Of a stretch of DNA of 64,000 nt, positions 47,707 to 58,795 are shown piece after piece. The notes beneath the pieces are model-generated. The model did not search any database. It was not told where the DNA came from and saw nothing but the letters and a program-made list of their open reading frames with translations. The position numbers and the translations under genes were made by a program. Origin of the DNA: Roseateles sp. (GTDB lineage Bacteria > Pseudomonadota > Gammaproteobacteria > Burkholderiales > Burkholderiaceae_C); the NCBI RefSeq assembly GCF_019237615.1, contig NZ_JAFAGT010000012.1:55899-119898 (forward strand). Direction: 5' to 3'. How positions within the stretch are numbered: position 1 is the stretch's first letter; each line of letters begins with the position of its first letter.

Positions 47707-48714
47707 GTGAAAATTCTTGTCACCGGCGCGGCCGGCTTCATCGGCATGCATGTCAGCCAGATCCTGCTGGCCCGCGGCGACCAGGTGATGGGCCTGGACA
47801 ACCTGAACGACTATTACAGCCCTCAGCTCAAGCATGACCGTCTGGCCCGCCTGACGCCCAAGCCCGGCTTCAGCTTCGTGCAGATGGACGTGGCCGACCG
47901 CGAGGGCATGGCCAGGTTGTTCGCCGAACAGCGCTTCGACCGCGTCGTGCACCTGGCCGCCCAGGCCGGCGTGCGCTATTCCATCGAGAACCCGCACGCC
48001 TACATCGACAGCAACATCGTCGGGTTCACCAACATCCTGGAGGGCTGCCGCCACAACGGCGTGCAGCACCTGGCCTATGCGTCCAGCTCCAGCGTCTACG
48101 GTGGCAACACGCTGATGCCGTTCTCCGAGCATCACAGCGTCGACCATCCCATCAGCCTCTACGCAGCGACGAAGAAGGCCAACGAGCTGATGGCCCACAC
48201 CTATTCGCACCTGTTCGGCCTGCCGACGACGGGCCTGCGCTTCTTCACGGTCTACGGCCCCTGGGGCCGGCCGGACATGGCGCTGTTCCTGTTCACCAAG
48301 GCCATCATCGAGGGACGGCCCATCAACGTGTTCAACCACGGCAAGATGATCCGCGACTTCACCTACATCGACGACATCGCCGAAGGCGTGGTGCGCGTGC
48401 TGGACCGCACGGCCACGGCCGACCCCGACTACGACCCCGCCAGCGCCGACCCCGCCCGGTCGAGCGCGCCCTACCGGGTCTTCAACATCGGCAACCACGC
48501 GCCCATCGAGCTGATGAGCTTCATCGAGGCCATCGAGCAGGCCGTGGGGCGCGAGGCGGTGAAGAACTTCATGCCCATGCAGGACGGCGACGTGCCGGCC
48601 ACGCATGCCGACGTGGAAGAGCTGGCCGCCTGGACGGGCTTCCGCCCCGCCATGCCGGTGCCCGAAGGCATCCAGCGCTTTGTTGCCTGGTATCGGGACT
48701 ACTACCGGGTCTGA
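47707..48714 (+). CDS. NAD-dependent epimerase, UDP-glucuronate 4-epimerase-like
   Basis: [99 protein letters not shown] start. Confidence 0.92.
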   Translation: MKILVTGAAGFIGMHVSQILLARGDQVMGLDNLNDYYSPQLKHDRLARLTPKPGFSFVQMDVADREGMARLFAEQRFDRVVHLAAQAGVRYSIENPHAYIDSNIVGFTNILEGCRHNGVQHLAYASSSSVYGGNTLMPFSEHHSVDHPISLYAATKKANELMAHTYSHLFGLPTTGLRFFTVYGPWGRPDMALFLFTKAIIEGRPINVFNHGKMIRDFTYIDDIAEGVVRVLDRTATADPDYDPASADPARSSAPYRVFNIGNHAPIELMSFIEAIEQAVGREAVKNFMPMQDGDVPATHADVEELAAWTGFRPAMPVPEGIQRFVAWYRDYYRV

Positions 48715-48733
48715 CCGGGGCCGCCTGACCGAC

Positions 48734-48758
48734 AGCCGCCGCCAGGCGGCTATTTTTT
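48734..48758 (+). terminator. Rho-independent terminator after the UDP-GlcA epimerase gene
   Basis: AGCCGCC-gcca-GGCGGCT followed by ATTTTTT. Confidence 0.88.
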
Positions 48759-48810
48759 GTGTCGATTTTTTGAAGCTGGCGGCAGGCCTGGACTTCAACG
48801 CGCCTGTCAT

Positions 48811-48839
48811 GTGCGGTCATTAAAAAGCCGTTACCGCAC
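48811..48839. promoter_or_regulatory. Inverted repeat immediately upstream of ugd
   Basis: GTGCGGT-N15-ACCGCAC ending 15 bp before the ATG. Confidence 0.4.
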
Positions 48840-48854
48840 TGAACGAGATACGGC

Positions 48855-50180
48855 ATGAAAGTCACCGCCATCGGCACCGGTTACGTGGGTCTGGTCACGG
48901 GCGCCTGCCTGGCCGAGATGGGCAACCATGTCGTCTGCCTGGACGTCGACGCCGAGAAGATCCGCATCCTCAACGAGGGCGAGATCCCCATCCACGAGCC
49001 CGGCCTGCAGGAGGTGGTGCGCCGCAACGTCGCGGCTGGTCGCCTGCAGTTCACGACGGACGTGGACCATGCCGTGCAGCATGGCACGCTGCTCTTCGTC
49101 GGCGTGGGCACGCCGCCCGACGAGGACGGCTCGGCGGACCTGCAATACGTCGTCGCGGCGGCCCGCGCCATCGGCCGCCGCATGACGGACTACAAGGTCA
49201 TCGTCGACAAGAGCACCGTGCCCGTCGGCACCGCCGACCGGGTGCGCACGGCGATCCGGGAGGAACTGCATGCGCGCGGGCGTGGCGACATGCCGTTTGC
49301 GGTGGTGTCGAACCCGGAGTTCCTGAAGGAGGGCGCCGCGGTCGAGGACTTCATGAAGCCGGACCGCATCATCGTCGGCTCGGACGATGAGCAGGCCACG
49401 CTGTTGATGCGTGCCATCTACTCGCCGTTCAACCGGACCCAGGACCGCATGCTGGTCATGGATGTGCGCAGCGCGGAGTTCACGAAGTACGCCGCCAACG
49501 CGATGCTGGCCACGCGCATCAGCTTCATGAACGAGCTGGCCCTGCTGGCGGAGAAGGTGGGTGCGGACATCGAGCTGGTGCGCCGCGGCATCGGCTCCGA
49601 CCCCCGCATCGGCTACCAGTTCCTCTATGCGGGTGCGGGCTACGGCGGCTCCTGCTTCCCCAAGGACGTCAAGGCACTCGTGAAGACGGCCGCCGACCTG
49701 GGGCTGCCGCTGAAGGTGCTGACCGCCGTGGAAGAGGCCAACGAGCGCCAGAAGCGCGTGCTGGTCGACAAGGTCGTGGCGCGTTTCGGCGAGGATCTGA
49801 AGGGGCGCCGCTTCGCCGTCTGGGGGCTTGCCTTCAAGCCCGATACCGACGACATGCGCGAGGCGCCGTCGCTCGTCGTGCTCGACGAGCTGACCCGGCG
49901 CGGCGCGACGGTGCTGGCCTATGACCCCGTCTCCATGCCCGAGGCGGCCCGCGTGCTGGGGCCGCGCGACGACGTGCGGCTGGTCAAGCGCGCCGAGGCC
50001 GCGATCGAGGGGGCCGATGCATTGCTGGTGCTGACCGAGTGGAAAGAGTTCCGCACGCCGGACTTCGACGCGATCAAGGCCGCGATGAAGGCCCCCGTCA
50101 TCCTGGACGGCCGCAACCTCTACGACCCCAAGCTGATGAAGGCGCTGGGCGTGGACTACAGCGGCATAGGCCGCGGCTGA
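48855..50180 (+). CDS. ugd: UDP-glucose 6-dehydrogenase
   Basis: [77 protein letters not shown]. Confidence 0.96.
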   Translation: MKVTAIGTGYVGLVTGACLAEMGNHVVCLDVDAEKIRILNEGEIPIHEPGLQEVVRRNVAAGRLQFTTDVDHAVQHGTLLFVGVGTPPDEDGSADLQYVVAAARAIGRRMTDYKVIVDKSTVPVGTADRVRTAIREELHARGRGDMPFAVVSNPEFLKEGAAVEDFMKPDRIIVGSDDEQATLLMRAIYSPFNRTQDRMLVMDVRSAEFTKYAANAMLATRISFMNELALLAEKVGADIELVRRGIGSDPRIGYQFLYAGAGYGGSCFPKDVKALVKTAADLGLPLKVLTAVEEANERQKRVLVDKVVARFGEDLKGRRFAVWGLAFKPDTDDMREAPSLVVLDELTRRGATVLAYDPVSMPEAARVLGPRDDVRLVKRAEAAIEGADALLVLTEWKEFRTPDFDAIKAAMKAPVILDGRNLYDPKLMKALGVDYSGIGRG

Positions 50181-50183
50181 GCT

Positions 50184-50735
50184 TCAGTCGAAGGTCCTGG
50201 CGTCGGCCAGCAGCGGCGCCGCCTCGTCCTTGGGCGAAAGCTGCGGCGCGAGGCCGTCCAGCGGCCAGGCGATGCCGATGGTCGGGTCGTTCCAGCGCAC
50301 CGACCCCTCGTACTCCGGCGCGTATTCACCGCTGGTCTTGTAGAGGAAATCCGCGCTGTCGCTGAGGACGACGAAGCCGTGCGCGAAGCCGGGAGGGATC
50401 CACATCTGCAGCCGGTTCTCCGCCGAAAGCTCATGGCCTACCCAGCGGCCAAAGTTCGGGCTGGATCGGCGCAGGTCGACCGCGACGTCGAAGACCGTGC
50501 CGCTGACACAGCGCACCAGCTTGCCCTGTGCGTGGGGATGCAGTTGATAGTGCAGTCCACGCAGCACCCGGCGAGTGGATCGTGAATGGTTGTCCTGCAC
50601 GAACTTGACGCCGTAGCCCAGCGCCTGGTTGAAACGGATCTCGTTCCAGCTTTCCAGAAAGAAGCCGCGGGTGTCGCCGAAGACCTTGGGTCCGATGAGC
50701 AGGACTTCGGGCAGGGCGGTTGGCGTGATTTGCAT
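50184..50735 (-). CDS. rfbC: dTDP-4-dehydrorhamnose 3,5-epimerase
   Basis: LPEVLLIGPKVFGDTRGFFLESWNEIRFNQALG; QDNHSRSTRRVLRGLHYQLHPHAQGKLVRCVSGTVFDVAVDLR. Confidence 0.96.
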   Translation of the reverse strand: MQITPTALPEVLLIGPKVFGDTRGFFLESWNEIRFNQALGYGVKFVQDNHSRSTRRVLRGLHYQLHPHAQGKLVRCVSGTVFDVAVDLRRSSPNFGRWVGHELSAENRLQMWIPPGFAHGFVVLSDSADFLYKTSGEYAPEYEGSVRWNDPTIGIAWPLDGLAPQLSPKDEAAPLLADARTFD

Positions 50736-50738
50736 GGT

Positions 50739-51632
50739 TCAGAAGGCCTTGTCCGTCAGCAGCTTGAGCAGGTACTGCCCATAGCCGTTCTTGGCGAGCG
50801 GCTTGGCGAGCGCCTCGAGCTGGCCGGCGTCGATCCAGCCGGAGCGGAAAGCGATCTCCTCCGGGCAGGCGACCTTCAGGCCTTGGCGCTTCTCCAGCGT
50901 GGCGATGAACTGCCCGGCTTCCATCAGGCTGTCGTGCGTGCCCGTGTCCAGCCAGGCGTAGCCTCGGCCCATGATCTCGACGTTGAGCTGGCCCCGGCTC
51001 AGGTAATGGGCGTTGATGTCGGTGATTTCGAGTTCGCCGCGCGCGCTGGGGCGGATGTCGGCCGCGATGTCGCAGACCTGCTCGTCGTAGAAGTAGAGGC
51101 CCGTGACGGCGTAGTTGCTCTTGGGCACCTTGGGCTTCTCCTGGATGGACCGTGCCCGCCGGGCCGCATCGAACTCGACGACGCCATAGCGCTCCGGGTC
51201 CGTCACGTGATAGGCAAAGACGCTGGCGCCGACCTCGCGCCTGGTGGCGCTGTCCAGCAGGCCGCCGAAGTCGTGACCGTAGAAGATGTTGTCGCCCAGC
51301 ACCAGTGCGCTGGGATGGTCGCCGACGAAGTCACGGCCGAGGATGAAGGCCTGGGCCAGGCCATCGGGGCTGGGCTGCACGCAGTAGCTGATGTTCAGCC
51401 CCCAGCGCGAACCGTCGCCCAGCAGGGCCTCGAAGCGCGGCGTGTCCTGCGGCGTGCTGATCAGCAGGATGTCGCGTATGCCCGCGAGCATCAGCGTGCT
51501 CAGCGGGTAATAGACCATGGGCTTGTCGTAGACCGGCAGCAACTGCTTGCTGACCGCCAGCGTGGCCGGGTGCAGGCGGGTGCCCGAGCCGCCGGCCAGG
51601 ATGATGCCCTTGCGGGCCTTGCTCATGCTCAT
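50739..51632 (-). CDS. rfbA: Glucose-1-phosphate thymidylyltransferase
   Basis: [57 protein letters not shown]. Confidence 0.97.
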   Translation of the reverse strand: MSMSKARKGIILAGGSGTRLHPATLAVSKQLLPVYDKPMVYYPLSTLMLAGIRDILLISTPQDTPRFEALLGDGSRWGLNISYCVQPSPDGLAQAFILGRDFVGDHPSALVLGDNIFYGHDFGGLLDSATRREVGASVFAYHVTDPERYGVVEFDAARRARSIQEKPKVPKSNYAVTGLYFYDEQVCDIAADIRPSARGELEITDINAHYLSRGQLNVEIMGRGYAWLDTGTHDSLMEAGQFIATLEKRQGLKVACPEEIAFRSGWIDAGQLEALAKPLAKNGYGQYLLKLLTDKAF

Positions 51633-52525
51633 GCGTGGGTCTCCGGCAGGATCTCGTTCAGCATGCGCGTCACGCCCTGTTGCCAGGGCGGCAGGTGCAG
51701 GCCGAAGCGCTGCTGCAGCTTGGCCGTGGCCAGGCGGGAGTTCAGCGGGCGTCTGGCAGGTGTCGGGTAGTCGCTGGTCGGGATGGCGAGGATCTGGTCC
51801 GGCGCGACGCGGATGCCGACGCCTCGGGCACGGGCGAATTCGATGACGAAGCGCGCGTACTCATGCCAGCTCGTCGCGCCGCCGGCCACCGCGTGATAGG
51901 TGCCCACCAGGGCGGGGTTCACGCGCGCGGCGCGCAGCATGGGCACGGTCAGGTCGGCCAGCAGATCGGCGCCCGTCGGTGCGCCGATCTGGTCGGCAAT
52001 GACCTTGAGCTGCTCGCGTTCTTGGCCCAGGCGCAGCATGGTCTTGGCGAAGTTGCCGCCGCGGGCCGCATAGACCCAGCTGGTACGCAGGATGAGGTGC
52101 TGGCAGCCGCTCGCGCGGATGGCGTCCTCGCCCTCGGCTTTGGTGGCGCCGTAGACACTCAGCGGGCCGATGGCGGCCTCCTCGTCGCGGTGATGGCTGC
52201 CGCTGCCGTCGAAGACATAGTCCGTCGAATAGTGCACCAGCAGGGCACCCATGCGCCGGGCCTCGATGGCCAGCAGGGCCGGCGTCTGCGCGTTGATCTG
52301 GCGTGCGAGCTCGGGTTCGCTCTCGGCCTTGTCGACCGCCGTGTGGGCAGCGGCATTGACGATGACCTGCGGCGCGACGGCCCGCACCCGGGCCAGCAGG
52401 GCCTCGGGCTGCGTGAAGTCGGCGCCATCGTCGAAGTCCAGCGCGACGACCTCGCCGGCCACCGCCAGCGAACGCTGCAGTTCCCAGCCGACCTGACCGC
52501 CCTTGCCGAGCAGAAGAATCCTCAT
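51629..52525 (-). CDS. rfbD: dTDP-4-dehydrorhamnose reductase
   Basis: [91 protein letters not shown]. Confidence 0.97.
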   Translation of the reverse strand: MRILLLGKGGQVGWELQRSLAVAGEVVALDFDDGADFTQPEALLARVRAVAPQVIVNAAAHTAVDKAESEPELARQINAQTPALLAIEARRMGALLVHYSTDYVFDGSGSHHRDEEAAIGPLSVYGATKAEGEDAIRASGCQHLILRTSWVYAARGGNFAKTMLRLGQEREQLKVIADQIGAPTGADLLADLTVPMLRAARVNPALVGTYHAVAGGATSWHEYARFVIEFARARGVGIRVAPDQILAIPTSDYPTPARRPLNSRLATAKLQQRFGLHLPPWQQGVTRMLNEILPETHA

Positions 52526-52529
52526 GGCG

Positions 52530-53585
52530 TCAGCCGTACTGCTTGCTGAGCCAATCCCGGTACGCGCCGCTCTGCACGCGGGCGACCCATTCCGGGTGAT
52601 CCAGGTACCACCGCACCGTCTTGCGGATGCCGGTCTCGAAGGTCTCGGCCGGGCGCCAGCCCAGCTCGCGCTCGATCTTGCGGGCGTCGATGGCGTAGCG
52701 GCGATCGTGGCCCGGGCGGTCCTTCACATAGGTGATGAGGCGCTCGTAGGGGCCGTCCGCCGAGGGCTTGAGCTCGTCCAGCAGCGCGCAGACGGTCTTC
52801 ACGATGGCTATGTTGGCCTTCTCGTTCCAGCCGCCGATGTTGTAGGTCTCGCCGGGCCTGCCGCCGGCCAGCACGGCGCGGATGCCGCTGCAGTGGTCGG
52901 TCACGTACAGCCAGTCGCGGATCTGCTGGCCGTCGCCGTAGACGGGCAGGGGCTTGCCCGCGAGCGCGTTGACGATCATCAGCGGGATCAGCTTTTCCGG
53001 GAAGTGAAAGGGCCCGTAGTTGTTGGAGCAGTTGGTCGTGATGACCGGCAGGCCATAGGTGTGGTGCCAGGCGCGCACGATGTGGTCGCTGGCGGCCTTG
53101 CTGGCCGAGTAGGGGCTGTTGGGCTCGTAGGGGTGGGTCTCGGCGAAGGGCGGGTCTTCGGGCCTGAGCGAACCGTAGACCTCGTCGGTGGACACATGAT
53201 GGAAGCGGAAGGCCTGCTTGGCATCGCCCTCCAGCCCGTTCCAGTGCGCGCGAGCCGCTTCCAGCAGGGTGAACGTACCTTCCACATTCGTCTTCACGAA
53301 GGCGCCTGGGCCGTGGATGGAGCGGTCCACATGGCTCTCGGCCGCAAAGTGGACGATGGCGCGCGGCCGGTGCGTCGCCAGCAGCTGGTCCACCAGCGCG
53401 CGGTCGCAGATGTCCCCCCTGACGAAGACATGGCGCGCATCTCCTGCCAGCGTCGCCAGGTTCTCCGGGTTGCCGGCATAGGTCAGCGCGTCGAGGTTGA
53501 CGACCGGCTCGTCGGACTGGCGCAGCCAGTCCAGCACGAAGTTGCTGCCTATGAAGCCGGCACCGCCGGTGACGAGGAGGGTCAT
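52530..53585 (-). CDS. rfbB: dTDP-glucose 4,6-dehydratase
   Basis: [88 protein letters not shown]. Confidence 0.97.
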   Translation of the reverse strand: MTLLVTGGAGFIGSNFVLDWLRQSDEPVVNLDALTYAGNPENLATLAGDARHVFVRGDICDRALVDQLLATHRPRAIVHFAAESHVDRSIHGPGAFVKTNVEGTFTLLEAARAHWNGLEGDAKQAFRFHHVSTDEVYGSLRPEDPPFAETHPYEPNSPYSASKAASDHIVRAWHHTYGLPVITTNCSNNYGPFHFPEKLIPLMIVNALAGKPLPVYGDGQQIRDWLYVTDHCSGIRAVLAGGRPGETYNIGGWNEKANIAIVKTVCALLDELKPSADGPYERLITYVKDRPGHDRRYAIDARKIERELGWRPAETFETGIRKTVRWYLDHPEWVARVQSGAYRDWLSKQYG

Positions 53586-55015
53586 GTTCTGCCGTAGGTG
53601 TCCTCGAAGCGGACGATGTCGTCCTCGCCGAGATAGGAGCCGGACTGCACCTCGATGATCTCCAGCGGCACCTTGCCCGGATTGGCGAGGCGGTGGGTCT
53701 GGCCGAGGGGGATGTAGGTGGACTGGTTCTCGGTCAGCAGGATGGTCTTGTCGCCGTTGACGATCTCGGCCGTGCCGCTGACGACGATCCAATGCTCCGC
53801 GCGGTGGTGGTGCATCTGCAGGCTCAAGCTGGCGCCCGGCTTGACCATGATGCGCTTGACCTGATGGCGCGGGCCGTGGTCGATGCTGTCGTACCAGCCC
53901 CAGGGGCGGTGCACCTTGCGGTGCAGTGCGTGCTCACCGCGCTGCTCGGCGCCCAGGCGGCTGACGATCTGCTTGACCTCCTGGCTGCGTGCGCGGTCGC
54001 TCACCAGCACGGCGTCGGCCGTCTCGACGACGACGACGTCCTTCAGGCCCACGACGCCGACCAGTCGGCTGGTGGCATGCACCAGCGTGTTCTGGCTGTC
54101 GGCGATCAGTGCGTCGCCGACAAAGGCGTTGCCGTCGGCGTCCTTGTCGGCCACCTGCCAGACGGCCTCCCAGGCGCCCAGGTCGTTCCAGCCGGCGTCC
54201 AGCGCCACCATGCGCAGCGGGAGGTCGGTGCCGGGGCAGCGCTCCATGACGGCGTAGTCGACGGACTCGGCAGGCACGGCGGCGAACTCGGCCTTGCCCG
54301 GCCGGACGAACTTGGCGTCGGTCTGGCGTTGCGCCCAGGCGGCGCGGGTGGCGGCAGCGATGTCGGGGCGGAAGCGCTCCAGCGCCTGCATCCAGACGCT
54401 GGCCCGCAATACGAACATGCCGCTGTTCCAGTAGTAGCCACCCTCGGCGAGGTAGCGCTGGGCCGTCTCCAGGTCGGGCTTCTCGACGAACTGCGCCACG
54501 GCCAGGCCGGTGCCGTCTTCCAGCGTGCGGATATAGCCGTAGCCGGTCTCGGGCCGGTCGGGCGTGATGCCCAGGATGGCGATGGCGCCATCCGCGGCGA
54601 TGCGTACCGCCTGCTGCAATGCGACCGTGAAGGCGGTCGGCCGGGTGACGGTCTGGTCGGCCGGCGTGACGACGAGGACGGGGTCCTGGCCGCCTTCCAG
54701 TGCCGCCAGCGCCGCCAGCGTCATCGCCGGCGCGGTATTGCGTCCGCAGGGCTCCAGAAGCACGCTGCTGGGCTCCAGGCGGGCCTCGCGCAACTGGTCC
54801 AGCACGAGGAAACGGTGCTCCTCGTTGCCGACGATGCAGGGCGCGGCCAGCGCCAGGTCGGGCGCGGCCAGCGCGGCGAGGCGGCGTGCGGCAAGCTGGA
54901 ACAGGCTCTCGTTGCCCGACAGCACGAGGAACTGCTTGGGATAGCCGGCGCGCGACAGCGGCCACAGCCGCGTGCCGGAGCCGCCGGCCATGATGACGGG
55001 TTGGACCTGGATCAT
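53582..55015 (-). CDS. manC: Mannose-1-phosphate guanylyltransferase/mannose-6-phosphate isomerase
   Basis: [97 protein letters not shown]. Confidence 0.97.
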   Translation of the reverse strand: MIQVQPVIMAGGSGTRLWPLSRAGYPKQFLVLSGNESLFQLAARRLAALAAPDLALAAPCIVGNEEHRFLVLDQLREARLEPSSVLLEPCGRNTAPAMTLAALAALEGGQDPVLVVTPADQTVTRPTAFTVALQQAVRIAADGAIAILGITPDRPETGYGYIRTLEDGTGLAVAQFVEKPDLETAQRYLAEGGYYWNSGMFVLRASVWMQALERFRPDIAAATRAAWAQRQTDAKFVRPGKAEFAAVPAESVDYAVMERCPGTDLPLRMVALDAGWNDLGAWEAVWQVADKDADGNAFVGDALIADSQNTLVHATSRLVGVVGLKDVVVVETADAVLVSDRARSQEVKQIVSRLGAEQRGEHALHRKVHRPWGWYDSIDHGPRHQVKRIMVKPGASLSLQMHHHRAEHWIVVSGTAEIVNGDKTILLTENQSTYIPLGQTHRLANPGKVPLEIIEVQSGSYLGEDDIVRFEDTYGRT

Positions 55016-55018
55016 TGT

Positions 55019-56038
55019 TCAGGCGGGCTTGAAGCCGTGGGGGTTGAGATGCTGCCAGCGCCAGCTGTCCTCGCACATGCGTGCGAGATCCAGCTTGGCC
55101 TGCCAGCCGAGGGCCTCGCGGGCCTGTGCCGGGTCGGCCCAGCAGGCGGCCACGTCGCCGGGGCGGCGCGCCACGATGTCATAGGGCACGCTGCGGCCGC
55201 TGGCGGCCTCGTAGGCGCGCACCAGTTCCAGCACGCTGTAGCCCCGGCCGGTGCCGAGATTGACGGTGAGCGAGCCGGGCTGGTCCAGCAGCCAGTGCAG
55301 CGCCGCGACATGACCCTCGGCGAGGTCTGTCACATGGATGTAGTCGCGCACCCCGGTGCCGTCCGGCGTCGCGTAGTCGCCGCCGAAGACGGACAGTCGG
55401 CTGCGCCGGCCCACGGCCACCTGGGCGACGTAGGGCATCAGGTTGTTGGGGGTGCCGCGCGGGTCTTCTCCGATGCGGCCGCTCTCATGCGCGCCAACCG
55501 GGTTGAAGTAGCGCAGGCAGGCGGTCTGCCATGCCGGCTCGCTGGCGCCCAGGTCGCGCAGGATCTGCTCGCCCATCAGCTTGGTGGCGCCATAGGGGTT
55601 GGTCGCCGACGTCGGCGCGTCCTCGCGCAGCGGCAGCTCCTGCGGCGCACCGTAGACGGTGGCGCTGGAGCTGAAGACCATGCGCGTGCAGCCGTGGCGC
55701 TTCATCACCTCGCAGGTGTTGATGAGGCCGCCGAGGTTGTTGCGGTAGTAGGCCAGCGGCTGGCTGACCGACTCGCCGACGGACTTGTAGGCGGCGAAAT
55801 GCACGACCGCCGCCGGCCGGTGGCTGGCGAAGATCTCGTCCAGCGCGGCGGCGTCGCAGACGTCGGCGCGCTCGAACTCGATGGGTGCGCTGGCCAGTTC
55901 GGCCAGGCGCTCCAGCACGATGGGCGAGCTGTTGGCGAAGTTGTCGACGCCGACGACACGGTAGCCGGCCTGCTGCAGCGCCAGCCAGGTGTGCGAGGCG
56001 ATATAGCCGGCGGCGCCGGTCAGCAGGATGGTGGTCAT
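55019..56038 (-). CDS. galE: UDP-glucose 4-epimerase
   Basis: TILLTGAAGYIASHTWLALQQAGYRVVGVDNFANSSPIVLERL; VVHFAAYKSVGESVSQPLAYYRNNLGGLINTCEVM; RYFNPVGAHESGRIGEDPRGTPNNLMPYVAQVA. Confidence 0.95.
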   Translation of the reverse strand: MTTILLTGAAGYIASHTWLALQQAGYRVVGVDNFANSSPIVLERLAELASAPIEFERADVCDAAALDEIFASHRPAAVVHFAAYKSVGESVSQPLAYYRNNLGGLINTCEVMKRHGCTRMVFSSSATVYGAPQELPLREDAPTSATNPYGATKLMGEQILRDLGASEPAWQTACLRYFNPVGAHESGRIGEDPRGTPNNLMPYVAQVAVGRRSRLSVFGGDYATPDGTGVRDYIHVTDLAEGHVAALHWLLDQPGSLTVNLGTGRGYSVLELVRAYEAASGRSVPYDIVARRPGDVAACWADPAQAREALGWQAKLDLARMCEDSWRWQHLNPHGFKPA

Positions 56039-56053
56039 CGGTTCATCAATTCA

Positions 56054-57292
56054 TCAGTAGACGATGGCTTGGCCCGTGCAGCCGTAGCTGCTGGCGCCGT
56101 AGATGTACTGCGGCACGCTGCTGTCGCGGCTGGCGTGGTTGTACTGGCAGGTCAGGCTGAGGCCGCGCGAGAACGCCCAGCTTAGTCCCAGACCATAGGC
56201 TTTGTCATTGTCGAAAGCGTCCGCGAGCTGGATGCCGGCGTCGCTCGCGCGGTGGCTGCGATTGAGATTGAAGTTCGCATTCAGGCTCAGCTTGCCCGTC
56301 AGCGCATAGCTGCCGGTGAGGCGCCAGCTGGTGTAGAGGCGGTTCACGTCCGTCGTCTGGCTCGTGCTTTCCTGGCCGGTGTCGCGCGAATACTGCGCAC
56401 CCAGCTGGATCTTTCCGGTGGGCCGCCAGGTCCAGCCGATCGCGCCGGTCGTGCCGCTGAAGTTCCGCAAGTTGTCCAGGCTGTGCTTGAGCTGGCTGCG
56501 GCTCAGGCGCGTGTTCAGGCTGCTGCTGCCGCCGGTGTCCCAGCTGGTCGTGAAGTCGACGTCGTTGCGCGTGTAGTGGTCGACCTCGCTGCGGACCTCG
56601 AACTGCAGCGTGGCTGGGTTGAAGACCACGCCCACGGGATAGCGCGGGTACTGCCCCTGGGTGTGGCGCCCCACCAGGCCCAGCTTCAGGTTGCCGCCCG
56701 GCGTCGCGTAGACGCCAAGCTGGCTGGTGTCCTGGCGGAAGGCGAAACGGTCGTACTCCGGGGCGCTGAAGTCGCGCTGCTTGTGCGACCAGCCGCCTTC
56801 TAGCGAATAGCGCGTCAGCATCCCCAGGCGAACCAGCGCGGCGTACTCGTCGTTGCGCTCGGTGTTCTTCTTGAAGATGGGGGTCACGCCGCCGCCGATG
56901 TTGAAGTCGGCCAGCGCGCGGCTGGACGTCGCGCTGAGCGTGCCCGACAGGTTGCCCAGCGTCTGCCAGGCCAGCGCGCTGCGCAGCGTGTAGGACTGGT
57001 TGTCCAGGTCACGGTTGCTGCTGTAGCGGTTGTTCTGCAGCAGCCCGTCCACCGTCACATGCTGGCGGCCGAAGCGCTGGTCCAGGCCAGCGAGCAGACC
57101 GGCGCTGACGACGGTGTCGCTGTTGTTGGCGTTGGCCTGCCGGAAGACGTTGGAGACGTGCGAGACGCCCAGGGAGCCGCCGGCATAGAACGGCGTCACG
57201 TCATCGGTCTGGGCCTGGGCGGATGCGGTCAGGGCCGCGGCCGAGGTCAATGCCGCCAGCGTGATCCGGCGGCAGGGGGGCTTAATAGGCAT
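56054..57292 (-). CDS. epsL: XrtB/PEP-CTERM-associated outer-membrane beta-barrel protein EpsL
   Basis: Signal peptide, then alternating beta-barrel strands with terminal aromatic residues; adjacency to the priming GT in an exosortase-B eps locus. Confidence 0.75.
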   Translation of the reverse strand: MPIKPPCRRITLAALTSAAALTASAQAQTDDVTPFYAGGSLGVSHVSNVFRQANANNSDTVVSAGLLAGLDQRFGRQHVTVDGLLQNNRYSSNRDLDNQSYTLRSALAWQTLGNLSGTLSATSSRALADFNIGGGVTPIFKKNTERNDEYAALVRLGMLTRYSLEGGWSHKQRDFSAPEYDRFAFRQDTSQLGVYATPGGNLKLGLVGRHTQGQYPRYPVGVVFNPATLQFEVRSEVDHYTRNDVDFTTSWDTGGSSSLNTRLSRSQLKHSLDNLRNFSGTTGAIGWTWRPTGKIQLGAQYSRDTGQESTSQTTDVNRLYTSWRLTGSYALTGKLSLNANFNLNRSHRASDAGIQLADAFDNDKAYGLGLSWAFSRGLSLTCQYNHASRDSSVPQYIYGASSYGCTGQAIVY

Positions 57293-58670
57293 GTCGATCG
57301 AACACCACCAGCCTCACGGTGCGCAGGATGATCTGCAGATCGAGGGCCAGCGACCAGTTGCGCAGATATTCCAAATCGTATTCGACGCGTGCGACCATCT
57401 TGTCGATGGTGTCGGTCTCGCCGCGCAGGCCGTTGACCTGGGCCCAGCCGGTGATGCCGGGCTTGACCTTGTGCCGCACCATGTAGGCCTTGATAAGCTT
57501 GCGGTACTCCTCGTTGTGCGCGACCGCATGCGGGCGCGGGCCCACGATGCTCATGCGACCTTGCAGCACGTTGATGAACTGCGGTAGTTCGTCCAGCGAG
57601 GTGCGACGGATGAAGGCGCCGAACGGCGTGATGCGCGGGTCGTCCTTGGTGGCCTGCTTGACGACGCTGCCGTTGTCCAGCGCACGCATGGAGCGGAACT
57701 TGTAGACGGTGATCTCCTCGCCGTCCAGGCCGTTGCGGCGCTGCCTGAAGATCACGGGGCCGGGCGAGCTCAGCTTGACGCCCAGGGCCAGCAGCAGAAG
57801 CAGCGGCGAGATCAGGAGGAGGATGAGCGCGGCCAGCACCATGTCGCTGAGCCGCTTGACGAGCTGGTTGGTGCCCGTGAACGGGGTTTCGCAGATGCCG
57901 ACCACCGGCACGCCGTTCATGTCCTGCAGCCGGCCCTGGATGATGCTGATGCCGAACACATCGGGCACGAAGAAGAGAGACGCCGTCGTGCCCTGCACCT
58001 GCTCCAGCAGCGCGACGATGCGCGGCTGGGAGCCCAGCGGCAGCGTGATGTAGACCTCGCGCACGCCCTTGTCGCGGACGAAGTCGCTGAGCTGGGCCAG
58101 CGTGCCCAGCAGGGCGGCGCCGGCCTCGGGGTGCAGGCGCTCCGGGCTGCGGTCGTCGAAATACCCGAGGCAGATGACGCCCTGGGCCTCACGCAGCGCG
58201 CGAGCCACCTTGTGGCCCAGCGGCCCGGCACCGACGACGACGGCCGTGCGGCGTGCGCCGGGATCGCGGGCCCGCCACTGCTGGACGCGGCGGCCTGCCT
58301 CGGTGGCGGCGATCTGCGCGATGGGCGTGATGAGCGCCCACCAGAGCAGCACCTGGTTCTCGAAATAGTGCAGGCTGTTGGTCGCGTAGCCGCACAGCAG
58401 CAGGATGCCCAGCAGCACCAGCCACGACGACAGCACGTCGACGAAGGCGCTGGCGGGGTGGTCGCCGAAGCGGTTGCGGCCCGGGAAGGTGAGGGCGAAG
58501 ATCAGCAGGCACAGCGTCAGCGCCGGGCGAAGCACGGGCTCGCCGAAATGACCACTCACGAGGAGGAAGGTCAGAACGATGACACCGGGCTCGAGGAAGG
58601 CGGCGATCAGGGACTCGACCGACTGCGGTGCGCTGTAGAACGTCCTCTTGTAGCTGCGGTCCTCAAACAT
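57282..58670 (-). CDS. Undecaprenyl-phosphate glucose phosphotransferase (WcaJ-like polyprenyl glycosylphosphotransferase)
   Basis: N-terminal TM segments plus SSPGPVIFRQRRNGLDGEEITVYKFRSMRALDNG...ITPFGAFIRRTSLDELPQFINVLQGRMSIVGPRPHAVAHNEEYRKLI; MFEDRSYKR start. Confidence 0.94.
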   Translation of the reverse strand: MFEDRSYKRTFYSAPQSVESLIAAFLEPGVIVLTFLLVSGHFGEPVLRPALTLCLLIFALTFPGRNRFGDHPASAFVDVLSSWLVLLGILLLCGYATNSLHYFENQVLLWWALITPIAQIAATEAGRRVQQWRARDPGARRTAVVVGAGPLGHKVARALREAQGVICLGYFDDRSPERLHPEAGAALLGTLAQLSDFVRDKGVREVYITLPLGSQPRIVALLEQVQGTTASLFFVPDVFGISIIQGRLQDMNGVPVVGICETPFTGTNQLVKRLSDMVLAALILLLISPLLLLLALGVKLSSPGPVIFRQRRNGLDGEEITVYKFRSMRALDNGSVVKQATKDDPRITPFGAFIRRTSLDELPQFINVLQGRMSIVGPRPHAVAHNEEYRKLIKAYMVRHKVKPGITGWAQVNGLRGETDTIDKMVARVEYDLEYLRNWSLALDLQIILRTVRLVVFDRHAY

Positions 58671-58795
58671 CGGTTCGGCGCGCCCCGACGGGGGCCCACG
58701 GGGCTGGAAAAGCGAACCGGGATTCTCCACCATCAAATTTGACGGTTGATGCCGTCGCGTCCCTCGTTCAGGGTCCGCTGCCTACAATCTTCGCC

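Noticed and set aside
53693-56185. 830-aa plus-strand ORF
   Set aside because: Antisense to manC/galE; typical GC-rich shadow composition.
58731-58756. Inverted repeats (CATCAA/TTGATG, GACGG/CCGTC) between the priming GT and ubiJ as island att sites
   Set aside because: Arms of only 5-6 bp; no matching direct repeat found at the ubiE-side junction and no integrase gene seen.
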